A stretch of DNA of 18,589 nt from Fimbriimonadaceae bacterium. Its GTDB lineage: Bacteria; Armatimonadota; Fimbriimonadia; Fimbriimonadales; Fimbriimonadaceae. Position 1 is the stretch's first letter. Every line of letters begins with the position of its first letter. The notes beneath the pieces are model-generated. The model was not told the DNA's origin. It did not search any database and was given only the letters and a program-made list of their open reading frames with translations. Location: the NCBI GenBank assembly GCA_019694835.1, contig JAIBBE010000180.1:1-18589 (forward strand), in the 5' to 3' direction. Shown one piece after another: positions 1 through 7,045 of this stretch. The position numbers were made by a program, and so were the translations under genes.

Positions 1-52
1 GGCTGCCGGGCCCGAAACCGGCTAGTATCGACGACGCCGCTGCGCGGCAATG

Positions 53-125
53 GTGGCTGTAGTTCAGTTGGTAGAGCACCAGGTTGTGATCCTGGCTGTC
101 GCGGGTTCGAGTCCCGTCAGCCACC
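53..125 (+). tRNA. tRNA-His (anticodon GTG)
   Basis: The acceptor arms GTGGCTG (53-59) and CAGCCAC (118-124) pair fully. The anticodon stem CCAGG/CCTGG (79-83, 91-95) encloses TTGTGAT with anticodon GTG at 86-88. The T arm is GCGGG-TTCGAGT-CCCGT. A G at 52 faces the C at 125, matching the extra G-1 pair that marks tRNA-His. The 3' CCA is not encoded. The gene remains complete although an element is integrated in its 3' half, because the att core restores the sequence. Confidence 0.97.
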
Positions 126-126
126 C
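77..126 (+). repeat. attL core, 50-bp direct repeat (left copy)
   Basis: These 50 bases are identical to 18463-18512. Identity breaks on both sides (G76 versus C18462, A127 versus C18513). The repeat runs from the end of the tRNA D arm through the anticodon arm and T arm to one base past the discriminator. This is the usual attachment site for tyrosine integrases that use tRNA genes. Confidence 0.95.
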
Positions 127-130
127 AGCA

Positions 131-163
131 GGTCAGGGAGCCTTCGGGCTCCCTGACCTTTTT
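131..163 (+). terminator. Intrinsic terminator inside the element, downstream of tRNA-His
   Basis: Perfect 12-bp stem, GGTCAGGGAGCC at 131-142 and GGCTCCCTGACC at 147-158, with a TTCG tetraloop and then five T's (159-163). It lies 5 bp inside the element, so it belongs to the element rather than to the original tRNA locus. It would end tRNA transcription before it enters the element. Confidence 0.92.
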
Positions 164-367
164 CTTCGGCTTCGGGGCCTGCATCCTTAATGCAACCTTA
201 CGGGTGTTACCCACTAGAATGGCCAGCCGCGACACGCCGATAAGTCAAACTTCGTCGCCAAGGAAAATTACACCGCGATCTGGAACTATTTCCATCCGGT
301 CGAATCGGCTAAAACACAACATGCTGTGGGAGATCACGCTCCGGCATCTACATCTAGTGTTTTAGTT
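164..367 (+). other. Left leader of the element, no gene seen
   Basis: About 200 bp between the terminator and the first gene. It holds the candidate arm sites at 181-200. TAGAAT at 215-220 and TAGTGT at 355-360 resemble actinobacterial -10 boxes, but neither has a recognisable -35 element. The second lies 7 bases before the ATG at 368, a spacing that would suit a leaderless transcript. I see no coding sequence. Confidence 0.4.
181..200 (+). promoter_or_regulatory. Candidate integrase or Xis arm-type sites, left
   Basis: GCATCCTTA (181-189) and GCAACCTTA (192-200) are near-identical and spaced 11 bp apart, about one helical turn. The second is repeated exactly at 18351-18359 and, inverted, at 18402-18410, on the other flank of the att core. 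Phage-type integrases bind short arm sites on both sides of the core. That role is inferred here. Confidence 0.55.
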
Positions 368-586
368 ATGAAGCACTGCAACCAGACGAGCCTGCCTCAG
401 CGGATGACTATCCGGCAGGCCGCAGAATCCAAGAACCTATCCACCAAGACGATTCGTCGCTACATCTCGTCCGGGCGGTTGACCGCTTACCGTGTAGGTC
501 CGCGTGCGATCCGGGTGGACCGCGACTCCCTCCTTGCTCTGGACACCCTGATCGGTTGCGACACCGCCGCAAAGGCGAATTCGTGA
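368..586 (+). CDS. Excisionase-like helix-turn-helix protein
   Basis: Small protein (72 aa from the ATG at 368) with a MerR/excisionase-type winged helix: the segment MTIRQAAESKNLSTKTIRRY is followed by a wing-like GRLTAYRVGPRAIRVDRDSL. Such proteins act as recombination directionality factors or small regulators of integrative elements. Its place beside attL, immediately upstream of the replication ATPase and across attP from the integrase, fits an Xis role. The start is uncertain: a GTG at 326 gives 86 aa, and an ATG at 404 gives 60 aa that still hold the whole HTH. None has a clear ribosome binding site. Its TGA overlaps the GTG of the next gene (GTGA, 583-586), so the two are probably translationally coupled. 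It could instead be a repressor of the rep gene. Confidence 0.8.
   Translation: MKHCNQTSLPQRMTIRQAAESKNLSTKTIRRYISSGRLTAYRVGPRAIRVDRDSLLALDTLIGCDTAAKANS
571..575 (+). promoter_or_regulatory. Ribosome binding site fixing the start of the Rep-like ATPase
   Basis: AAAGG ends 7 bases before the GTG at 583. Together with the GTGA overlap it favours 583 over the in-frame TTG at 556. Confidence 0.6.
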
Positions 587-1815
587 CCGCATCCGAATAC
601 CGGACAGTCAACCTCATATCGGCGACCGACGTTACCGACGACGTGCCAACGTGGGCCTGGGAGTACAACGGCAAGGGCCGCATACAACTCGGAACCCTCG
701 CACTGTTCGCCGGCAGGCCGGGAGCCGGTAAGAGCACAGCCGCGAGATGGTTCGCTGCCGGGTTTACCAACGGCACACTGGCGGGCCGCTGGTGCGGGAA
801 GCCGCAGAACGTCGCTTATATCGCGCCCGCCGAGGAGTCGTTGAAGTACATCGTCAAGCCGGGGTTGCGCGCCGCAGGGGCCGACCTCAGCCGTATTTAC
901 TTCCCCGAGGTATGGCACGACGACAAGCAAGTGCGACTCCAGTCCGACCTGGACGAAGCCCGTCTTACCGAGGAGATCGTCGCAGCGGGCATCACCATCG
1001 TCGTCGTGGACCCGTTGATGGACACCATCTCGGCCTCCACCGACATCCATCGCAACAACGAGGTACGGGCCTGCATCGACCCCTGGGCGCGGATCGCCGC
1101 CAAGATCGACGGCATCGTCATCGGGGTCGCACACCTGAAGAAAGCCGCCACCGGAGATGTAGTCGCGGGAGTCAACGGGTCGAGTGCGTTCGGCGAGGTC
1201 CCTCGCGCCGTGTTCGGCTTCGCCAAGGACCCGGCAACCGACGACGACCGAATCATGTCGCAAGAGAAGAATTCCACCGGCGAGGAGGACCTGGCGCTCA
1301 CCTACCGGATCGAGTCCCACCCGGTGACCACCGACTCGGCCAACGTCGCCGAGGTGGGGCGGTTCGTCATCATCGGCGAGTCGGATCGCACGGTTGGTGA
1401 TGTTCTCCGCGAGGCCAAGCCGCCTGCCGCTAGTGACGCGCAGATCTGGCTCGAGGACTACCTCACTGAACACGGCACCGCCCCTTCACGTGATGTCAAG
1501 GAAACGGGTAAGGCGGAAGGATTTAGTGGATCGGCCATCGACCGCGCGGCTAGGAACCTGAAGGTGGCGATCACCACGTCCAATGCCTTCCCGCGTCACA
1601 CGCTGTGGTCGCTACCACGGTCACGTCAGTCACGTCAGTCGCCTCGTGTACAAGTCGTGCGTGACGCGACTGACGTGACTGTGGACAACTGCCCCGGTTG
1701 CGGCGGTCCGCTGGGCGCGACCACCGGCAATTGCGCCTATTGCATTGCTTCCGAGGCCAACAGGATTGCCGCGAAGGCGAATGAGGCCGACGACACCAAT
1801 GCCGCGATGGTGTGA
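583..1815 (+). CDS. RepA-like RecA-fold ATPase/replicative helicase
   Basis: A 410-aa protein of the AAA_25/RepA hexameric helicase group, which unwinds DNA during replication of plasmids and integrative elements. Visible parts are the Walker A motif GRPGAGKS (residues 44-51, K50), a Walker B strand IVVVDPLMD (D143), and the motif VIGVAHLKK, which may supply a sensor histidine. A helical/winged segment follows around residues 290-350. The C-terminus carries two CxxC pairs (CPGC and CAYC), a likely zinc ribbon. Between these lies a Ser/Arg/Gln-rich linker encoded by short direct and inverted DNA repeats (1622-1681). The GTG at 583 is preferred because it overlaps the upstream stop and has an AAAGG site. 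The gene may let the excised circle replicate. A role in regulation or as a helper-dependent satellite replicase is also possible. Confidence 0.85.
   Translation: MTASEYRTVNLISATDVTDDVPTWAWEYNGKGRIQLGTLALFAGRPGAGKSTAARWFAAGFTNGTLAGRWCGKPQNVAYIAPAEESLKYIVKPGLRAAGADLSRIYFPEVWHDDKQVRLQSDLDEARLTEEIVAAGITIVVVDPLMDTISASTDIHRNNEVRACIDPWARIAAKIDGIVIGVAHLKKAATGDVVAGVNGSSAFGEVPRAVFGFAKDPATDDDRIMSQEKNSTGEEDLALTYRIESHPVTTDSANVAEVGRFVIIGESDRTVGDVLREAKPPAASDAQIWLEDYLTEHGTAPSRDVKETGKAEGFSGSAIDRAARNLKVAITTSNAFPRHTLWSLPRSRQSRQSPRVQVVRDATDVTVDNCPGCGGPLGATTGNCAYCIASEANRIAAKANEADDTNAAMV
1622..1681 (+). repeat. Iteron-like direct and inverted repeats inside the rep gene
   Basis: CACGTCAGT occurs twice in tandem (1622-1630, 1631-1639) and once inverted as ACTGACGTG (1669-1677). 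The larger inverted repeat has perfect 16-bp arms at 1627-1642 and 1666-1681, separated by 23 bases. It lies in a poorly constrained linker of the Rep-like protein. Tandem short repeats within or beside a rep gene commonly form the Rep-binding part of an origin. That function is inferred. Confidence 0.55.
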
Positions 1816-1819
1816 TCAC

Positions 1820-1833
1820 TTATCGCGCGATAA
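1820..1833. repeat. 14-bp perfect palindrome downstream of rep
   Basis: TTATCGCGCGATAA is perfectly self-complementary and is nested inside an outer GATCAC (1814-1819) and GTGATC (1841-1846) pair. It begins 5 bases after the rep stop. There is no T tract, so it is not a typical terminator. An operator or part of an origin is possible. Confidence 0.35.
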
Positions 1834-2239
1834 CAGGCGCGTGATCTGACCCCAACGTCGGGCGGGCGGCGCGCACCGATTTTACGGAACGCGGTTGCCG
1901 CAGTAGCACCAGACGCCAGCCGTTCCGCAGCAAGCCGCCTCCCTCGCGAGCAGCTTTCGGGTCTCCATATGTCCTGGGGCAGCGGGCGCGACCCGTCCCG
2001 AACGAAGGGACGTGAGTGTCTTGACATTGACCGCCTTGGTGATGTGTTGAACGCGCTGCTCAGAGCATTGGAGTAGTGGAGAGCATCTGCGGTTGTTGGT
2101 GTACCGCGGACGCATTGGGGACGAGCTCCGCGCACCTGTACGGAATACGAAGCACAAACCGCACAGGTCACCGGATCTTCTTCGCAGTTATTGAGCAGAT
2201 AGAGTAGCCACTCAGACGGCTGGCGCATCCTTAGGGCAC
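1834..2239. other. Non-coding gap between the rep gene and the defence operon
   Basis: About 400 bp with no convincing gene. On the minus strand, open frames at 1882-2157 and up to 2228 contain Cys-rich fragments such as CAVC (with ADALHYSNA shortly after it in the same frame) and CYCGNRVP (in another frame). These faintly recall a broken zinc-binding protein but have no consistent reading. The promoter of the downstream operon should lie here. TTGACA at 2021-2026 is the only good -35 match, and no -10 follows at the right distance. Confidence 0.35.
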
Positions 2240-5200
2240 GTGGCGAATCACGGCAATCCTGTTGGCACGCAGAGAAGTCCGGCGATTAAAGCACATCTGC
2301 GCCCTAGCTGCGGCAGATCACAGCGTGGACGTCCTGAATGGACGAACGGCCTCGAACCGTCGGTGCTAGTAGGCATAATCGACGAGGTGACATCCTCTGA
2401 GGGCTGGCTCAACCAGGACCGAAGTCTCATTCGTTGGGTAGATGATCACCGCCGACGTGCCATCGAAGCTTATGCAGCGGATCCACTTCTCATAGAGGAA
2501 CATTCAAGGCAAGAGGATAGCTACCGAACCGGTGGCTATGCGCACCGGCAGGTGTTGGAATTGGTTCAGAATGCCGCCGATGCGCTTTCGCGCGGTCACG
2601 AACGAGGCCGGATCGAGGTCGTACTCGACAATGGATTCATATACTGCGCTAATCAGGGTGCGCCATTCGATCAGTCGGGCCTTGAAGCCGTCACACATGC
2701 GTATCTGAGCGACAAACGAGGTCAGGAGATCGGTCGCTTTGGCCTAGGGTTCAAATCTCTTCTGGGCATTGGTGAATCGATACATGTTTTTAGTAAAACA
2801 GTCTCCTTCGGCTTTTTGCAAGCCGAGTCAGCGGCGATTCTGAACGAAATTGCACCGCGAGTAGGTAGCCGTCCCATATTGCGATTACCCCATCTAATCG
2901 ATTTTCAAGTGGAAGCAAATAACGACCCTATCCTTCGAGACTTGTCAGACTGGGCTACAACTATCGTAAGGGTCCAAGTAGTCCGAGGAATGGAAAGACT
3001 GATCGAGGACTTGAAATCATTCCCAGCTCAATTCATGCTTTTTGTAGACGGGGTGTCCGAGATTCGGATCAGAATTGGCGACGAGGCGCCAGTGGCATTC
3101 GCATCGGAAAAAATCAATGACCACCTGTGGCGGCTATTCGATGGGACGAAGAGTTCTGAATACGTCGTCTTCAGACAAATGCACCGCCCATCGGATGCTG
3201 CCCTTGCGGAGGTCAGCGAGGCTGTCCGCCGGCCCGAGGTGACCGTCACATATGCGGCTCCCCTGGATGATGCCCAGGCCCGCGGAGAATTTTGGGCATA
3301 CTACCCGCTGCAGGACGTTACCTCTGCAAGGGGCATTCACAATGCGCCCTGGAGAATCAACGACGATCGCACGAACTTGCTCGATGGCCAGTTCAATGAG
3401 GAGTTGTTGGTCGTACTTGCGCACCTAATCGTTATGGCTCTGCCTTACCTCCGCACCGCTGACGATCCTGCGCGTCATTTTGACTATTTGCCAGCGCGGG
3501 GCAGAGAAATTACGTATACCGCCGATAAGCGCCTCTCTGCATTAGTACCTCAGCTCGCATCGCAGACTGCATGCATTCCGGACGCCGAGGGCAACCTGAA
3601 GTTGCCCGATGTTCTAAGCTACCCGGAAATGGGTTTGAACGTTGAACTAGCGTCGGTGCGAATTTGGGATCAGTCTCCGGGCCGACCCGTCTTGTCTCCG
3701 CATTGGTCATGCTTTAAGTCAAATACTCGTAAATTCCGTCTCCGCACGCTCATCAGGCCCGATAATGATGCGATCCCTAATGAACGCGAATTAAGTGCGT
3801 CCGAGTGGCTGGAGGCACTCGTCCGAGATGCGACTGACGATCAATGCGACTATGCATTGCAAGTATATTCATCGATAAAAGATGAAGCCACCAGGGCACT
3901 AATGCTGGAAGCAAGAATAATTCCCGATGCGAACGGCCGACTCTCTAGCCTAGATGCAACAAGCGAATTGTTCTTAAGGGGTAATCTGCTGAGCGAAGCT
4001 GCGGGCCTCCGCCTGGTTCGCCGCTCATTCCTGGTGCGCGAGAACGTCGAGGAACGGCTGCGCTCGTTGGGCTTTGTTGACGTCGATCCAAAGCATGAGC
4101 TGGAGCGGTTGGCGAATCAGGTCGCCCGAACCTGGGACGACGACGAGTGGAGGGCCTTCTGGAGCTTGGTTGACCAAGTCAGCCCCGACGACGCCGTAGA
4201 AATTCTCGTTGCGCACCTTAACGAGGGACTCATCTTAAAGGTCTTGAGTCGCGACGGATCCTGGCGACCGGTGGGCACTGTCGTCGTACCTGCGGTTGTC
4301 AACCCGACAAAGGGCGCCCTGGCCGTGGATGTGTCGTTTCACGAACGCCATCTGGGTTTGCTTCGCGAGCTAGGGGTCGCTGAACGACCCGTTATGACGT
4401 CCACCGCTTTACGGGATCTCACGCTCCTGGAGTATCTGAGGATCTGTCGGGATATATACGTCAAGGGCGTCGATAGCCGTCAGCGGCCGGATCTGTCGAC
4501 GATCAACTTTGCGGAATCGAAGGCGTGGGGCCCCCTTTATCTCCTCAGGCGCTTCGAGGATGAAGACGAAATGGACTGCTTAACAAGTTGGACAAGAGAG
4601 TTGCTCGAGGCTGATGGCGATGAGTTTTTTACGCTTCAACAGAACCCTGGCCGGGGAGCGGTTCTTGCTCCACAGCGAGTGCGGGCGCCCCACCTCTGGG
4701 CAGCAGAGAGATACGGCCGAATTGAGTCCAGTTGGGGCCCACGCCAGCCCCATCAAACGCTGAGCCACTCCCTTGCGGAGTTCTCCGCTTTGCTTCCTGT
4801 GGCCCGCTGGCCCGTATCTGCCAAGGTATCAACCATAACTACGATCGACGATGTCACTCCCGAGCTTTGGCGCGAATTTGTTGCACGCCATCCTGATGGG
4901 GGGGATCCATTCCTACTTGGTGATCTGCTACTCAGAGCCTCGAGATCCCTAGGGCAAGGCGCCGCGCCTGAATCGTTGCCAGCAGTGCGTGGGGTGGGGT
5001 GGGATGTGGTTCCAGCGACCGACCTCCTCGTTGCGCGGAGCGACGACGAATGTCGCGCCTTACGCCACGAAGGACTCCCGTTTGTGGCCCTCGCTGCCGA
5101 GGAGGACGCACAATCCCTCGTTTCAACGTGGCGTTGCTCTCTTGCTTCAACGCTTTTGAGCGTCGAGATAGTGACCGAGGAGGCCAGCGATCCGGTGCGG

Positions 5201-7045
5201 CTCCTGGATAGGTTCCCGACTTTGCGGAACTACGTATTCGACGAGCTTGACAATATCGAAATTGTGGAATGCAGTTCCCTTCAGCAAGTCGTGAGTTCGC
5301 CGGCTGGCACCGAAAGCCACTACCTGGAGGTTGAGCAGTCCGGGCAGAAGATTTACTACGAAGCCACATTCTCGGAAGAGGAGCTCGTCGGCTGGATTTC
5401 GGAGAAGTTGGGCCTCGGCCTTAATCCCTTGGATGTCCAGCATGTGCTAAGTGCGACAGAGGATCTCAGAATAAGGGAGCGAATTGCTGCTTGCCGAGCG
5501 CAAGCGGATCCTGCGGACAAGCTGCTCGCGTTGCTGCCGGCCAGGGAGCTTGAAATGCACCTTCCGACTGGTTTGCTCGCGAGCATTCGCCAAGTCTCGG
5601 GCGAAGGTGAAGAGCGACAGGTGGCTGAACTGCTCCTCCTTGTTCACGGGTTCGATGCGCTTGCAGAAGTTCGCAAGGAACTGGCGGAAGCCGGCTACAG
5701 CGTTCCGGACCGGTGGGCTGGCTCCGCTCCGGCTGTCGCCTTCGTCCGAAGTCTCGGCTTTCCAACGGAATATGCGGGTGAGCGCAATCGCGGGCTGCAG
5801 CCAGAGTTTGTGGTTCTCGGGCCACCAAACCTGGACAGCTTGCATCCGTATCAGTCGGATCTGGCTGAGCAGATTCGCCGACTACTTAGAAACCGCGATC
5901 GTCCCGAACGCGCGATGCTCTTTCTGCCTACCGGTGCGGGAAAGACGCGGGTGACTGTGGAGGCGGCGGCGAAGTCTTTGATCAGCGGAGAGTCGCCCGG
6001 CCCGATTCTCTGGATTGCACAATCGGAGGAGTTGTGCGAGCAAGCCGTGCAGACATGGACCACGGTGTGGCGGCAGTTCGGCGACCAGCCGTTGCGGATT
6101 TGCAGGCTGTGGAGACACCACGAAGTTGCCCGAAGTGATAATGCAGTAACCGTGATCGTCGCGACCGACGCGAAGCTCGATAAGATCCGCGAGAGCGACG
6201 ACTACGAGTGGATCAAGTCGGTATCTGCAGTGATCATCGACGAGGCGCACGGGGCCACCGCACCTGGCATCACTCAAACATTGCGATGGCTTGGTATACG
6301 AGGTCGGAATACTACATCGGTCCCTTTACTGGGCTTGACTGCAACGCCTTTTGCCGGCCGCGGGGTAGAGAAAAACGAGCGGCTCTCTCAACGATTCGGG
6401 GGTCAGCTCCTCCAGATCCCCGTCGAAGATCCTTACGCTGAGTTACAACGCCTTGGCGTACTTGCGACAGTGGAGCATCAGCCGTTGCGTGGTGCGACAG
6501 TCGCCTTGAATCCCGACGAGGTTCAGAAGGTGAACACATTTGGTGACCTTCCGAATAGTGTGCTCGAGCGGGTTGGTAAGGATCACGAACGCACGGTGAC
6601 TCTGCTAAGGCACATAGAAGAGCTACCAGATGATTGGCCTGTCTTGGTTTTCACATCATCTGTGCTGTCGGCTCAGGTGCTTTCGGCTCTATTGCGCGTT
6701 CGTGGGATACCTTCTGGGACAGTGAGTGGGAGCACACGCACGGGCGAGAGACGCAGGATCATCGAGAGCTTTCGCGAGGGGTCCATCCGCGTTCTTACGA
6801 ACTGCAACCTGCTGACCCAGGGCTTTGACGCCCCGGCTGTTCGCGCCCTCTACATCGCCCGTCCGACATTCAGTCCGAATGCCTACATCCAGATGGTCGG
6901 CCGGGGGCTGCGTGGCGAGCTTAACGGCGGCAAGGCCGAATGCTTGATCGTAAATGTGGAGGACACGTTTAACGAATTTGGTCACGATCTAGCATACAAG
7001 GATTTCGACTATCTGTGGCAGAAGCTAGGCAAGAAGAATCCGTGA
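2240..7045 (+). CDS. Sacsin-like GHKL ATPase fused to SF2 (DEAH) helicase
   Basis: A 1601-aa protein with two enzymatic ends. Residues about 65-200 form a sacsin/Hsp90-like ATP-binding fold: N-box ELVQNAADA (E107, N111), DNG at 130-132, and glycine-rich lid GRFGLGFKSLLGI (165-177). The middle (about 200-1190) is a long sacsin-type region that I cannot assign further. Residues about 1200-1601 are an SF2 helicase: PTGAGKT (1230-1236, K1235), DEAH (1334-1337), LTATP (1366-1370) and QMVGRGLR (1551-1558). Both active sites look intact. It is the first gene of a four-gene operon ending in drmA-drmB, so a role as DNA-sensing or DNA-translocating antiphage component is inferred. The start is unsure: the GTG at 2240 has no good ribosome binding site, and GTGs at 2363 or 2387 would leave the ATPase domain whole. 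Many of its codons are more AT-rich than those of the rep and int genes. Confidence 0.9.
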   Translation: MANHGNPVGTQRSPAIKAHLRPSCGRSQRGRPEWTNGLEPSVLVGIIDEVTSSEGWLNQDRSLIRWVDDHRRRAIEAYAADPLLIEEHSRQEDSYRTGGYAHRQVLELVQNAADALSRGHERGRIEVVLDNGFIYCANQGAPFDQSGLEAVTHAYLSDKRGQEIGRFGLGFKSLLGIGESIHVFSKTVSFGFLQAESAAILNEIAPRVGSRPILRLPHLIDFQVEANNDPILRDLSDWATTIVRVQVVRGMERLIEDLKSFPAQFMLFVDGVSEIRIRIGDEAPVAFASEKINDHLWRLFDGTKSSEYVVFRQMHRPSDAALAEVSEAVRRPEVTVTYAAPLDDAQARGEFWAYYPLQDVTSARGIHNAPWRINDDRTNLLDGQFNEELLVVLAHLIVMALPYLRTADDPARHFDYLPARGREITYTADKRLSALVPQLASQTACIPDAEGNLKLPDVLSYPEMGLNVELASVRIWDQSPGRPVLSPHWSCFKSNTRKFRLRTLIRPDNDAIPNERELSASEWLEALVRDATDDQCDYALQVYSSIKDEATRALMLEARIIPDANGRLSSLDATSELFLRGNLLSEAAGLRLVRRSFLVRENVEERLRSLGFVDVDPKHELERLANQVARTWDDDEWRAFWSLVDQVSPDDAVEILVAHLNEGLILKVLSRDGSWRPVGTVVVPAVVNPTKGALAVDVSFHERHLGLLRELGVAERPVMTSTALRDLTLLEYLRICRDIYVKGVDSRQRPDLSTINFAESKAWGPLYLLRRFEDEDEMDCLTSWTRELLEADGDEFFTLQQNPGRGAVLAPQRVRAPHLWAAERYGRIESSWGPRQPHQTLSHSLAEFSALLPVARWPVSAKVSTITTIDDVTPELWREFVARHPDGGDPFLLGDLLLRASRSLGQGAAPESLPAVRGVGWDVVPATDLLVARSDDECRALRHEGLPFVALAAEEDAQSLVSTWRCSLASTLLSVEIVTEEASDPVRLLDRFPTLRNYVFDELDNIEIVECSSLQQVVSSPAGTESHYLEVEQSGQKIYYEATFSEEELVGWISEKLGLGLNPLDVQHVLSATEDLRIRERIAACRAQADPADKLLALLPARELEMHLPTGLLASIRQVSGEGEERQVAELLLLVHGFDALAEVRKELAEAGYSVPDRWAGSAPAVAFVRSLGFPTEYAGERNRGLQPEFVVLGPPNLDSLHPYQSDLAEQIRRLLRNRDRPERAMLFLPTGAGKTRVTVEAAAKSLISGESPGPILWIAQSEELCEQAVQTWTTVWRQFGDQPLRICRLWRHHEVARSDNAVTVIVATDAKLDKIRESDDYEWIKSVSAVIIDEAHGATAPGITQTLRWLGIRGRNTTSVPLLGLTATPFAGRGVEKNERLSQRFGGQLLQIPVEDPYAELQRLGVLATVEHQPLRGATVALNPDEVQKVNTFGDLPNSVLERVGKDHERTVTLLRHIEELPDDWPVLVFTSSVLSAQVLSALLRVRGIPSGTVSGSTRTGERRRIIESFREGSIRVLTNCNLLTQGFDAPAVRALYIARPTFSPNAYIQMVGRGLRGELNGGKAECLIVNVEDTFNEFGHDLAYKDFDYLWQKLGKKNP

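Noticed and set aside
487..1473. 328-aa minus-strand ORF
   Set aside because: It is the shadow of the Rep-like ATPase in GC-rich sequence. The plus frame carries clear Walker motifs.
2021..2049. Promoter with TTGACA at 2021
   Set aside because: No TANNNT-type -10 lies 16-19 bases downstream.
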